Part shown: positions 45,979 through 54,565 of the stretch, in pieces | How positions within the stretch are numbered: position 1 is the first letter of the stretch | Layout: every line of letters starts with the position of its first letter | DNA from: Lutibacter citreus | Lineage (GTDB): Bacteria > Bacteroidota > Bacteroidia > Flavobacteriales > Flavobacteriaceae | Direction: 5' to 3' | Assembly: GCF_003260195.1 (NCBI RefSeq) | Contig: NZ_QEIH01000001.1 | Location: 704,057 to 768,056 of the forward strand | DNA: 64,000 bases | Made by a program: the position numbers and the translations under genes | Notes under the pieces: model-generated | What the model was told of the DNA's origin: nothing | Seen by the model: the letters and a program-made list of their open reading frames with translations, nothing else | Databases searched by the model: none

Positions 45979-46092
45979 ATTGTAATATAATTTATATGAT
46001 TTCTTTTTTGATTGCTACAAAAATAATTATTTCTTGCATACAATAAAAATATAAGGGGGTAAAATTAAATATTCAATATTATTTTTATAGAT

Positions 46093-46112
46093 ACCCTATT
46101 TTTTTATAGGGT
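46093..46112. promoter_or_regulatory. Inverted repeat between the two glutamine synthetase genes
   Basis: ACCCTAT-N6-ATAGGGT, perfect 7-bp arms, in the 234-base divergent spacer and about 101 bases before glnN. A candidate operator for nitrogen control; the binding protein is unknown. Confidence 0.45.
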
Positions 46113-46212
46113 TAATGAAAAATAATAAAAAAAATATTGAAAAAATACTAAATATTTGTAAAAAATATTTTTAAAATTCTTGTATATTCGTGATAAAATT
46201 TAATATTAAGGA

Positions 46213-48399
46213 ATGGCAACATTAAGATTTAAAGCAATTCAATTAGCACAAAGTAGAAAGCCGATAGAGATTCATGAAACAAAAAAGCGTTCAGAGATTT
46301 TTGGAGAGAACGTTTTTAACGAAAGAACTATGCGCCAATATTTAACTGTTCAGGCTTTTAATGGAGTTATGAGTTCAATTAAACATGGGAAAAAAATTGA
46401 TCGAAAAATAGCGGATCAAGTTTCTTCTTCAATGAAAGACTGGGCTTTATCTAAAGGTGTAACTCATTATACCCATTGGTTTCAACCTTTAACTGGTGCA
46501 ACTGCAGAAAAACACGATGCTTTTTTTGAAACCATAGGAAATGGTATGGCAATTGAAAAATTTGATGGGGATAAATTAGTTCAGCAAGAGCCAGACGCCT
46601 CAAGTTTTCCTCACGGAGGGATAAGAAATACTTTTGAAGCTCGTGGTTATACAGCTTGGGATCCAACATCTCCCGCTTATATTTATGGAACAACCTTATG
46701 TATTCCAACTATTTTTGTGTCTTATACAGGTGAAGCATTAGATTATAAAACGCCACTATTAAAAGCATTACTTGCTGTAGATGAATCCGCTACAGCTGTT
46801 TGTAAATATTTTGATAAAAATGTAAAAAAAGTATCTTCTTTTTTAGGTTGGGAGCAAGAGTATTTTTTAATAGATAGAGCTTTAGCCGGAAGTAGACCAG
46901 ATATAAATTTAACAGGAAGAACGCTGTTAGGGCATTCTCCTGCTAAGGGTCAGCAATTAGATGATCATTATTTTGGATCAATACCATCTCGTGCATTTAG
47001 CTTTATGCGAGATTTAGAAACGGAGTGTATGTTGCTAGGTATTCCGGTAAAAACAAGACATAATGAGGTTGCGCCAAATCAATTTGAAATAGCGCCTATT
47101 CATGAAGAAGCAAATTTAGCTGTTGATCATAACGCGTTATTAATGGATGTTATGGGGAAAGTAGCATTGCGTCATGATTTTAAAGTGTTGTTACACGAGA
47201 AGCCTTTTGCTGGTGTTAATGGTTCAGGTAAACATAATAATTGGTCTTTATCTACAGATACGGATGTAAACTTACTAAGCCCAGGTAAAACACCTATGAG
47301 TAACTTACAATTTTTAACATTTTTTATAAATACAATTAAAGCAGTTCATAATAATGAAGAATTACTTCGTGCAGCAATAACATCAGCAAGTAATGATCAT
47401 AGATTAGGTTCAAATGAAGCGCCTCCAGCAATTATGTCTGTATTTATTGGCGCTCAATTAACAGGTGTTTTAGAAGAGTTAGAAGGTGTAACAAAAGGAA
47501 AGCTGTCTCCAGAAGAAAAAACAGATTTAAAATTAAATGTTGTAGGGAAAATTCCAGATGTTTTATTGGATAATACAGATAGAAACAGAACATCTCCTTT
47601 TGCTTTTACTGGGAATAAGTTTGAATTTAGAGCCGTTGGGTCAATTGCCAATTGTGCAAAGCCAATGACGGTTTTAAATACAATTGTAGCTAAACAATTA
47701 AAAGATTTTAAAATTGAAGTAGATACACTAATAGCTGAAAAGGATTTAAAGAAAGATGAAGCAATTTTTAATGTTTTAAGAGAATACATAAAATCAATAA
47801 AAAATATTTTATTTGAAGGAAATGGCTATGGAGTAGAGTGGGAGAAAGAGGCTAAAAAAAGAGGTCTTAGTAATAATAAAACAACTCCTGAAGCATTAAA
47901 AGCTCGAATCTCTAAAAAATCTATTGATATTTTTGAGGAAATGGGTGTTATGACCAGGGTTGAAACCATTGCTAGATATGAAATTGATATGGAAGAATAT
48001 ATAAAACGTGTTCAGATTGAATCTCGTGTTTTAGGAGATATTGCAGGTAATCATGTAGTTCCTACGGCTGTTAAATATCAAAATATATTAATTGAAAATG
48101 TTTCAGGTTTAAAAAAAATCTTTGGAGATGAGTTTGAGAACCATGCTAAAGAGCAATTAAAACTGTTAGTTCGTATTTCAGACCATATTGAAGCTATACA
48201 TATGAAAATTGATGCAATGATAGCTGCAAGAAAAAAAGCAAATAAACTTACGTTAATAGAGAAAAGAGCTTCAGATTATTGTTTTAAAGTAAAACCATTT
48301 TTTGATGAGATTAGATATCATTGTGATAAATTGGAGTTAATGGTAGATGATGAAATTTGGCCATTAACAAAATACAGGGAGCTTCTTTTTGCTCGTTAA
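46213..48399 (+). CDS. glnN: Glutamine synthetase type III
   Basis: 728 residues, the long GSIII class common in Bacteroidota. The N-terminal GSIII domain has FGENVFNERTMRQYL and GVTHYTHWFQPLTGATAEKHDAF, followed by the catalytic core SFLGWEQEYFLIDRAL, RHNEVAPNQFEIAPIHEEANLAVDH, HEKPFAGVNGSGKHNNWS and RNRTSPFAFTGNKFEFRAVG. The C-terminal helical domain is intact. Same reaction as GSII; a differential nitrogen-dependent use of the two is inferred. Followed by a strong terminator. Confidence 0.96.
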   Translation: MATLRFKAIQLAQSRKPIEIHETKKRSEIFGENVFNERTMRQYLTVQAFNGVMSSIKHGKKIDRKIADQVSSSMKDWALSKGVTHYTHWFQPLTGATAEKHDAFFETIGNGMAIEKFDGDKLVQQEPDASSFPHGGIRNTFEARGYTAWDPTSPAYIYGTTLCIPTIFVSYTGEALDYKTPLLKALLAVDESATAVCKYFDKNVKKVSSFLGWEQEYFLIDRALAGSRPDINLTGRTLLGHSPAKGQQLDDHYFGSIPSRAFSFMRDLETECMLLGIPVKTRHNEVAPNQFEIAPIHEEANLAVDHNALLMDVMGKVALRHDFKVLLHEKPFAGVNGSGKHNNWSLSTDTDVNLLSPGKTPMSNLQFLTFFINTIKAVHNNEELLRAAITSASNDHRLGSNEAPPAIMSVFIGAQLTGVLEELEGVTKGKLSPEEKTDLKLNVVGKIPDVLLDNTDRNRTSPFAFTGNKFEFRAVGSIANCAKPMTVLNTIVAKQLKDFKIEVDTLIAEKDLKKDEAIFNVLREYIKSIKNILFEGNGYGVEWEKEAKKRGLSNNKTTPEALKARISKKSIDIFEEMGVMTRVETIARYEIDMEEYIKRVQIESRVLGDIAGNHVVPTAVKYQNILIENVSGLKKIFGDEFENHAKEQLKLLVRISDHIEAIHMKIDAMIAARKKANKLTLIEKRASDYCFKVKPFFDEIRYHCDKLELMVDDEIWPLTKYRELLFAR

Positions 48400-48403
48400 T
48401 TTA

Positions 48404-48445
48404 CAAAAAACAAAAACCTGATAATTGTCAGGTTTTTGTTTTTTG
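48404..48445 (+). terminator. glnN terminator
   Basis: AAAAAACAAAAACCTGA/TCAGGTTTTTGTTTTTT around a short loop. Confidence 0.92.
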
Positions 48446-48803
48446 TACCATTTGTTTATTACTTTAAGTCTTTTGTTTATAGTTTTCTAGTAGTAATTTT
48501 ATATGTAACCAAAGTATCTATATATAATCATTCTAAATTATAAATATTTATTAAATTTTGTATTGAAAATGAGGTTTTGATTCGTAAATTAGATATGGCA
48601 ATTTGAATAAAGCTTTATTTTAATTGTTATTGCGCAAAAAAAGATTACTACCTCAATTGTTTAAATCCCACTTAATCGTTTATAGCCCTGTTTAATAATT
48701 TATAGAATTGTTATTAAGCTTATAACAACACGTATTTATTAAACGAGTAAAATAGTTATATAATATTATATATAAATTTAATTATTAATTTAAAATTTTT
48801 ATT
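48446..48803 (+). promoter_or_regulatory. Upstream region of the curli operon with a 21-bp palindrome
   Basis: About 360 AT-rich bases with no gene. A near-perfect palindrome TTGTTATTAAGCTTATAACAA lies at 48708-48728, 76 bases before the first curlin start. No consensus TAnnTTTG box was found near the start codon, so transcription may depend on an activator. Binding protein unknown. Confidence 0.4.
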
Positions 48804-49673
48804 ATGAAAAAATTATTATTAGTAGTAGCGCTATTATTTGCTACAAGTATGTTATTTGCACAAGTACCAGAATGTGAAGATTGTGTTATAGATCAACTTT
48901 CTTCGGCCGATAGGTTAAATGCTACGATTCAAGATAGTGATATAGACCAAGTGGGAACAGATAATTTAGCTGATGTTGATCAATTTGGACAATTAAATTA
49001 TGCTAAAATTCATCAATGGGGAGACCCGGATGACGATGGTATGAATAATGTAGCGGGTATATTTCAAACAGGTTATCAAAATAGAGGAACAATTAAACAA
49101 TATGGTGATCGTAACACTAATACTATCACTCAACACGGTAAATATAATTATGCCGTACAAACAGTTGGTGATATTATTGGTTTCCATTGGGCTGAAGGAT
49201 ATGATAATACTGCAACCGTTGATCAATCTGGTGATATGAATACTTCTTTTCAATTTCAAAGAAATGATCACAATACTGCATCTGTAACTCAAATAAACCA
49301 ATATCCAACTGGTACTAATAAGTGGAATGGTAATTATGCAGAACAACGTCAAGATTCTGAAAAATATGGTGCTGATGGTAGTGATGCAACAATTTATCAA
49401 AAAGGTCAAGAAAATGCTGCATTACAAAATCAATTAGGTAGTAATAATACAGCAAATGCTTATCAAGAAGGTTTTATGAATAAATCAATTGAAATACAAA
49501 TATCTACTTTAGGTTTTGAAAATACATCTACAGTTTATCAATTCGGTCCACGTAATTCATCTAATGTAATGCAAAATACTGAAGGTATTGGAGATAACCT
49601 AAGTGATGTAAATCAAGTAGGTAGAGGTAACAATGCGTGTGTAAATCAAACAGGTGGAGCAAGTCCTCATTAG
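48804..49673 (+). CDS. Curlin-repeat amyloid subunit 1 (CsgA-like)
   Basis: 289 residues, secreted: signal MKKLLLVVALLFATSMLFAQ. The mature part is built of curlin-type repeats of about 20-25 residues with the pattern x-Q-x-G-x-x-N-x-A-x-x-x-Q (VDQFGQLNYAKIHQ, IKQYGDRNTNTITQHG, YQKGQENAALQNQLGSNNTA, VNQVGRGNNACVNQTGG). Rich in Gln, Asn, Gly, and with an acidic CEDC at the mature start. Fibre subunit of an extracellular amyloid secreted through CsgG. Leader and signal are homologous to the second curlin at 50477, indicating duplication. Confidence 0.88.
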   Translation: MKKLLLVVALLFATSMLFAQVPECEDCVIDQLSSADRLNATIQDSDIDQVGTDNLADVDQFGQLNYAKIHQWGDPDDDGMNNVAGIFQTGYQNRGTIKQYGDRNTNTITQHGKYNYAVQTVGDIIGFHWAEGYDNTATVDQSGDMNTSFQFQRNDHNTASVTQINQYPTGTNKWNGNYAEQRQDSEKYGADGSDATIYQKGQENAALQNQLGSNNTANAYQEGFMNKSIEIQISTLGFENTSTVYQFGPRNSSNVMQNTEGIGDNLSDVNQVGRGNNACVNQTGGASPH

Positions 49674-49726
49674 ATAGTAGTAGCCAAGAGCTCTAAAATG
49701 GAAGTTCTCAATATTTAATATAAACA

Positions 49727-49754
49727 AAAAAAGAGGGCATTTGCCCTCTTTTTT
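49727..49754 (+). terminator. Terminator/attenuator between curlin 1 and csgB
   Basis: AAAAAAGAGGGC/GCCCTCTTTTTT with a four-base loop. An equivalent hairpin follows the second curlin (51699-51728). Probably lets curlin be made in excess over downstream genes. Confidence 0.9.
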
Positions 49755-49769
49755 CCTCAATAAAAAGTA

Positions 49770-50219
49770 ATGAAAAATAAACGTTACATATTACTAATTC
49801 TAATTATTTTTATAAGTGTGTTTGTTCAAAATAGCTATGCTCAAATAAATACTGAAGATACCTATTTAACAAGTCAGTATTTTCAATTAAATAAGAACCC
49901 GAATTTTTTATTACAAAATCAAAAATCAGCAAAAGATATTCAATCTTCAGATAATTTTATTAATTTAAATCAGATTGGTAATTACAATGAAATAGATATT
50001 AAACAAAAAGGTAAAGATTCTCAATCGGTAAACCAGTTAGGTAATAAAAATTATTATAGTTTTATTAATTATTATAATAATTCTCCTTTAAATTTAAATA
50101 TTCTTCAAAAAGGTAATTCCAACAATCTTCAAATTTATGGGCAAAACTCGTTAATAAAAAATATGAGTGTTATTCAAAAATCTAATTTTAAAACTTTAAT
50201 TATAAAAAATTATAAGTAA
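49770..50219 (+). CDS. Minor curlin, CsgB-like
   Basis: 149 residues with signal MKNKRYILLILIIFISVFVQ...YAQ. A non-repetitive N-terminal part is followed by only three or four curlin repeats (LNQIGNYNEIDIKQKGKDSQSVNQLGNKNY, LQKGNSNNLQIYG, VIQKSNFKTLIIKNYK). The short repeat array and basic C-terminus resemble a nucleator such as CsgB; the role is inferred. A decayed copy lies at 51745-51993. Confidence 0.75.
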   Translation: MKNKRYILLILIIFISVFVQNSYAQINTEDTYLTSQYFQLNKNPNFLLQNQKSAKDIQSSDNFINLNQIGNYNEIDIKQKGKDSQSVNQLGNKNYYSFINYYNNSPLNLNILQKGNSNNLQIYGQNSLIKNMSVIQKSNFKTLIIKNYK

Positions 50220-50221
50220 AA

Positions 50222-50412
50222 ATGAAACTTTTTTAATAAAAATAGTATTTGATTTTTTTATTCTATTTAATAATGTTAGAGGAAGGGTAGATAAATGACT
50301 CTGTAATTAGTAAAAGAAATATTATTCAGCAAGGGAATTCTAATTTATTACAAATTTATGAGGAAAATTCTCTGATTACTGATTAACTATTATTCAAAAA
50401 TATAGAAGAATT
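50222..50412 (+). pseudogene. Chimeric remnant: csgE start joined to csgB tail
   Basis: Bases 50222-50320 closely match the first about 95 bases of the csgE-like gene at 51996, including the exact TAA-AA-ATG junction with the gene before, but are frameshifted and interrupted by an early TAA. From 50321 the sequence switches to a csgB-like tail (translation IIQQGNSNLLQIYEENSLI, compare ILQKGNSNNLQIYGQNSLI) that ends in a stop. Non-functional relic of a duplication. Confidence 0.8.
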
Positions 50413-50476
50413 AATCCATATGAATCATTTATAATATGGTGCAAATGAAGTTCATTATTAACAAAAAATTTTTATT

Positions 50477-51700
50477 ATGAAAAAATCACTATTAGTAGTA
50501 GCACTATTTTTTGCTACGAGTATTATGTTAGCACAGAACACATCAACTGTAAATCAGACAGGTGATGATGGAATAAGTACAGTAATACAACAAAGCAATG
50601 GTAACCATGCAATTCAAAATCAAAGTGGTTTAGCCAATGAAGTATTAATTAAACAAACAGGATCTGATAATTATGCCAGTCAATTGCAAACAGAAGATTG
50701 GCAAGCCGCAAAAGTATTACAAGCGGGTAATAAAAATAAAGCTTGGCAAAAGCAAACACAGGAAGGAACATCTTGGGATACTAATAACGTTTTTATAGAT
50801 CAATCAGGAGACCGGAATAATGCACGTCAAACTCAAAGTAGTTATGCCGGAATGGAAGATATTAACCAATCAGGTAATAATAATATAGCTTCACAAGATC
50901 AATCGGAAGGTAGTTTTCAAAATGCCACTGCAATACAATCAGGAAATTATAATGTTTCAAGACAAATTCAGGCATCGCATTTTTGGGCTACTTCTGTATA
51001 TGTAAGACAATCAGGAGATGGAAATTACGCAAGTCAATCTCAAGTTGGTCCTATTGCAGTTGCAAATGCACATGTTTACCAATCGGGTAACAATAATATA
51101 GCTACACAAGATCAGCAAGGAAAATATCCTTATGTTATGGTTAATCAATCAGGAGATTATAACACATCTAAACAGATACAGTATGGTTGGAGTATGAAAG
51201 GTATAGTTGTACAAAGTGGAAATAGAAATAGGGCTGAGCAACTTCAGTTTCAGAACGAAAATGAATATAGATTGGCTAAAATAAACCAATCTGGAAATAG
51301 TAATTTAGCGAAGCAATACCAAGGTTCAGATGGTCATGCTAATGAGGCTACTATTAATCAGTCGGGTAACAATAATTTAGCAAAACAAAACCAAAACGGC
51401 GATTACTCAACTGCTAAAATAATTCAAAAAGGGAATGATGGTCAAGCTTTTCAAAACCAATATGGTATTGGTGATAATTCTGTTATAATTCAAAAAGGAG
51501 GTAATAATAATTATGGTTTGCAAGATCAGGTAGGGGCTGATGCAAGATTAGTTCAAGATGGTTCAAATAACTGGTCTAAACAATTTCAAGAAGGTACAGA
51601 TAATCTGTCTAATGTATCTCAAATGTCAAATGGTCACTGGAGTATAGTTACTCAATCTGGTATGGGAAATAGTAATATAATTATTCAGAATAATAATTAA
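50477..51700 (+). CDS. Curlin-repeat amyloid subunit 2, large CsgA-like
   Basis: 407 residues with signal MKKSLLVVALFFATSIMLAQ. The mature protein is entirely curlin repeats, about fifteen, with consensus (I/V)-x-Q-S-G-N-x-N-x-A-x-Q-x-Q (INQSGNNNIASQDQ, VYQSGNNNIATQDQ, INQSGNSNLAKQYQ, INQSGNNNLAKQNQ). The repeats are more regular than in curlin 1 and Trp appears in several, so this is likely the main fibre subunit. Preceded by the chimeric remnant and followed by the paired attenuator hairpin. Confidence 0.9.
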   Translation: MKKSLLVVALFFATSIMLAQNTSTVNQTGDDGISTVIQQSNGNHAIQNQSGLANEVLIKQTGSDNYASQLQTEDWQAAKVLQAGNKNKAWQKQTQEGTSWDTNNVFIDQSGDRNNARQTQSSYAGMEDINQSGNNNIASQDQSEGSFQNATAIQSGNYNVSRQIQASHFWATSVYVRQSGDGNYASQSQVGPIAVANAHVYQSGNNNIATQDQQGKYPYVMVNQSGDYNTSKQIQYGWSMKGIVVQSGNRNRAEQLQFQNENEYRLAKINQSGNSNLAKQYQGSDGHANEATINQSGNNNLAKQNQNGDYSTAKIIQKGNDGQAFQNQYGIGDNSVIIQKGGNNNYGLQDQVGADARLVQDGSNNWSKQFQEGTDNLSNVSQMSNGHWSIVTQSGMGNSNIIIQNNN

Positions 51701-51728
51701 AAAAAGAGGGTATTATCCCTCTTTTTTT
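51699..51728 (+). terminator. Terminator/attenuator after curlin 2
   Basis: AAAAAAGAGGG-TATTAT-CCCTCTTTTTT, homologous to the hairpin at 49727-49754. The stem overlaps the stop codon region of the curlin gene. Confidence 0.9.
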
Positions 51729-51744
51729 CTTAAATTAGAGTAGG

Positions 51745-51993
51745 ATGAAAAAGCTTAATTACATATTTGTTATTTAAGTTAATTTGTTTAATAATTTTTA
51801 ATCCGGTTGCTCAAAATTTTATTGAGAAACTCTAACTTATTAATCAAAGCTTTCAGCTAAATAAAGGTATTCCAGTAATTTTAAAGAATAAATTAAATAG
51901 GAAATTAAAACTCTTTATATATAAGGTGATAACTTATTAAGTAAAAACATGGGAGTTATTCAAAACTTTAATTATAAAAAAAAATATAAGTAA
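51745..51993 (+). pseudogene. Decayed csgB-like minor curlin
   Basis: Starts ATG AAA AAG CTT AAT TAC but stops after about ten codons. Further stops and frame changes follow. Recognisable pieces: AQNFIEKL and INQSFQLNKGIPVILK (compare YAQINTEDTYLTSQYFQLNKNPNFLL) and an ending GVIQNFNYKKKYK that parallels the intact gene's tail. Its stop has the same two-base spacing to the next ATG as the intact csgB has to the csgE remnant. Confidence 0.75.
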
Positions 51994-51995
51994 AA

Positions 51996-52718
51996 ATGAA
52001 ACTTTTTTTATTAAATATAGTGTTTGGTTTTTTTATTCTATTTAATGTTGAAGGGCAAATAAATGAGTCTGTAATTGGTAAAATAAACATTAAAGAGGTG
52101 GATAATTTAATACTTATAAAAGGGCAAGCCGAAAATGGAGATGAAGTATTTAAAGATAGATTGAATTATAGTTTATTAGCTTTAAAGAAAAGTTCTACAG
52201 GTAATTATTCAAGTAATAATCAGCAAGGTGAATTTTCATTAGATCCAAATGAAAATAAAGTTTTATCTGAAATTCGATTAAATATTGAAAAAGGTGAAGA
52301 GCTGAAAATATATTTATTTATTAAACAAAATGATAAAGTAATAGCAAAAGATTCTCTAATTATTACTCCTGCAGAGAATAAAAATATAGGGGGGGAAGTA
52401 AAAAAGGAGGTAGATTTTGAATTGAAAGGAATTGTGGTTGATGAGGTTATTACAAAAGTTGGAAAGGATTTTCATGACTATTTTTATCAAGCATATAATA
52501 CTTCAGGAAATCAGTATCCATTTATAATAACGATTAAAGAAAAACCATACTTTGGTAGAAGCAGTATAATTACAATTATTTCGGAAGATAAGACGTTATT
52601 TGAGTTTATGTCTAAGCCAGATGAGGAGTTTTTAAAATCTGCCGTAAAAGCTTCATTACAAAGAGTTAGTCAATATGCAAAACAAAGAAAAATGTTGTAT
52701 AAAAATAGTAGGATTTAA
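51996..52718 (+). CDS. csgE: CsgE-like curli chaperone with N-terminal CsgH-like domain
   Basis: 240 residues, secreted (signal to about residue 20, VEGQ). Residues about 25-125 look like a CsgH-type beta-sandwich (LNYSLLALKKSSTGNYSSNNQQGEFSL, LSEIRLNIEKGEELKIYLFI). Residues about 143-235 are CsgE: GIVVDEVITKVGKDFHDYFYQAYN, PFIITIKEKPYFGRSSIITI and the helical tail FLKSAVKASLQRVSQYAKQRK. CsgE caps CsgG and guides curlin export; CsgH-type domains block premature curlin assembly. E. coli CsgE is about half this length, so this appears to be a fusion. Confidence 0.82.
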   Translation: MKLFLLNIVFGFFILFNVEGQINESVIGKINIKEVDNLILIKGQAENGDEVFKDRLNYSLLALKKSSTGNYSSNNQQGEFSLDPNENKVLSEIRLNIEKGEELKIYLFIKQNDKVIAKDSLIITPAENKNIGGEVKKEVDFELKGIVVDEVITKVGKDFHDYFYQAYNTSGNQYPFIITIKEKPYFGRSSIITIISEDKTLFEFMSKPDEEFLKSAVKASLQRVSQYAKQRKMLYKNSRI

Positions 52719-52739
52719 AAATAATAACTAAATTTAAGT

Positions 52740-53150
52740 ATGAAAAAGTTAAAATATTTTACAGCGATAGCTATATTTTGTTTTCCAATTTTAATGTGCT
52801 CTCAAAATATTGTATACAAGCCAATTAATCCTTTTTTTGGTGGTGACACATTTAATTATCAACAGCTTTTAGCTTCTGCAAATGCTCAGAATAGTTTTGA
52901 GGAAAGCAGTGATTATAATTTTGATCAAGGTTCTGATTTAGAAAATTTTGCAGAGACGTTAAATCAGCAATTACTAAGTTCATTATCTCAAGATTTGTTT
53001 CAAGAACAATTTGGAGATACTTCATTATCTGTAGGGACATATGTGTTTGGTTCATTAGTAGTAAAAATATCTCCTTCAAGTGATGGGCTTTCGGTTAATA
53101 TATTAGATACTACTACAGGTGAACAAACACAAATAATTATACCTAATTAA
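52740..53150 (+). CDS. csgF: CsgF curli assembly factor
   Basis: 136 residues with signal MKKLKYFTAIAIFCFPILMCSQ. The mature N-terminus VYKPINPFFGGDTFNYQQLLASANAQN matches the conserved CsgF segment that inserts into the CsgG channel. The C-terminal part has the sheet region VGTYVFGSLVVKISPS. Couples curlin secretion to nucleation at the cell surface. It lies 21 bases after csgE. Confidence 0.9.
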   Translation: MKKLKYFTAIAIFCFPILMCSQNIVYKPINPFFGGDTFNYQQLLASANAQNSFEESSDYNFDQGSDLENFAETLNQQLLSSLSQDLFQEQFGDTSLSVGTYVFGSLVVKISPSSDGLSVNILDTTTGEQTQIIIPN

Positions 53151-53162
53151 AAAAACACATTA

Positions 53163-54554
53163 ATGAAAAAACTAACCAGATATAGTATTTATACTGTTTT
53201 ATTGTTTTTATCAAGTTGTGGTGCTTTTTTTAATCAGCCATTAAACACTTCAAAAGCTAGAATAGGAGAAAATACCTCAGGTAAAAGTATATTAGATACA
53301 ATTTTACCTACAGAGAAAACGATTGTAGGAGTTTATAAATTTAGAGATCAAACGGGGCAGTATAAGTTGGTTGAAAATGGATCTACTTTCAGTACAGCAG
53401 TTTCTCAAGGAGGAACGTCTATTTTATTAAAATCTTTAGAGGAGTCTAATTGGTTTGAACCAATTGAACGTGAAAATATTGGAAATTTGCTAAACGAAAG
53501 ACAAATTATTCGATCTACAAGACAGGAGTACGCTGCAGATAATAAACAGGACCAAACTACATCAATTCCACCACTATTATTTGCGGGGATAATTTTAGAA
53601 GGTGGAGTTGTTTCATATGATTCTAATATAATAACGGGAGGTTCAGGAGCCAGATATTTTGGAGCTGGAGCATCAACAGAGTACAGACAAGATAGAATTA
53701 CTATTTATTTAAGAGCAGTTTCAACATCAAGTGGCCGAATTCTAAAAAATGTATATGTTTCTAAGACCATTCTTTCACAAGGTATTTCTGCAAACTTATT
53801 TAGGTATGTTAATGTTAAAAAATTATTAGAGGTAGAAACAGGTGTAACAAAAAATGAACCAACTCAATTAGCTATAAAAGAAGCGATAGATAAAGCTGTA
53901 GAGCTTCTAATTGTTGAGGGAATGATAGATGGTATATGGAAGCCCAAAGGAGGAGAGCCAACCATAAATTACGTAAAAGAAAGATATGAAGAAGATAAAG
54001 CTGATGCTGAAACAACAGCCTTGTATAATAGAAAATTAGAGGATAAAAGAGGGCGTTCAGCTATAAATATTGAAGGTGGTACAGCAATAATAAATAGTGA
54101 TTATTCTAATTCTTTGAAAAAATTAACTGGTAATATTTCTTTCAGAACATATTTTAAAAAGCCAGGTTTAAATTTGAATTTTAATGCAGGGTATTTTCAA
54201 CTTGAAAACGAAGAAGCATTTCAAGGTGATTTTTATTCTTTTGATACAAGTTTAGGGTATGATTTATTACCTTATGATAACATATCACCTTTTTTATATG
54301 CAGGTGTTGGGGCCATTTCAGATAAGGATTTTAATTCTACTCATTTAAAATTTTTATATGGTGGAGGTTTGGAATTTTTACCAATAAAAAATGTAGGTCT
54401 GAAATTATTTGCTGAACAAAACATTTTATTTACAGATAAGTTGGAAGGACTTGATCAAGGAGAATGGAACGATTTTTATTGGAGAATAGGAATAGGAATA
54501 AATTTTTATTTAGGTAAAACCTATAATGATGTAAAACGAGTTATGTTTGAATAA
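53163..54554 (+). CDS. csgG: CsgG secretion channel with C-terminal barrel-like extension
   Basis: 463 residues, lipoprotein (signal ending LSSCG). Residues about 20-265 are CsgG: TIVGVYKFRDQTGQYKL, GGTSILLKSLEESNWFEPIERENIGNLLNERQ, GGSGARYFGAGASTEYRQDRITIYLRAVS, LIVEGMIDGIWKPK. Residues about 295-463 alternate hydrophobic and polar strands (LNLNFNAGYFQLE, ISPFLYAGVGAISD, WRIGIGINFYLG) like an outer-membrane beta-barrel of about eight strands. E. coli CsgG ends where the first part ends. Forms the outer-membrane pore for curlins. Confidence 0.9.
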   Translation: MKKLTRYSIYTVLLFLSSCGAFFNQPLNTSKARIGENTSGKSILDTILPTEKTIVGVYKFRDQTGQYKLVENGSTFSTAVSQGGTSILLKSLEESNWFEPIERENIGNLLNERQIIRSTRQEYAADNKQDQTTSIPPLLFAGIILEGGVVSYDSNIITGGSGARYFGAGASTEYRQDRITIYLRAVSTSSGRILKNVYVSKTILSQGISANLFRYVNVKKLLEVETGVTKNEPTQLAIKEAIDKAVELLIVEGMIDGIWKPKGGEPTINYVKERYEEDKADAETTALYNRKLEDKRGRSAINIEGGTAIINSDYSNSLKKLTGNISFRTYFKKPGLNLNFNAGYFQLENEEAFQGDFYSFDTSLGYDLLPYDNISPFLYAGVGAISDKDFNSTHLKFLYGGGLEFLPIKNVGLKLFAEQNILFTDKLEGLDQGEWNDFYWRIGIGINFYLGKTYNDVKRVMFE

Positions 54555-54565
54555 AAAAATGAATT

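Noticed and set aside
48993..49409. 138-codon minus-strand ORF opposite curlin 1
   Set aside because: It is antisense to curlin repeats, lacks a ribosome-binding context and recognisable motifs; it arises from the repetitive codon use of the real gene.
50477..51700. Regularly spaced repeats that could suggest a CRISPR array
   Set aside because: The repeats are imperfect, in frame and encode the curlin pattern; there are no identical repeats with unique spacers and no cas genes.
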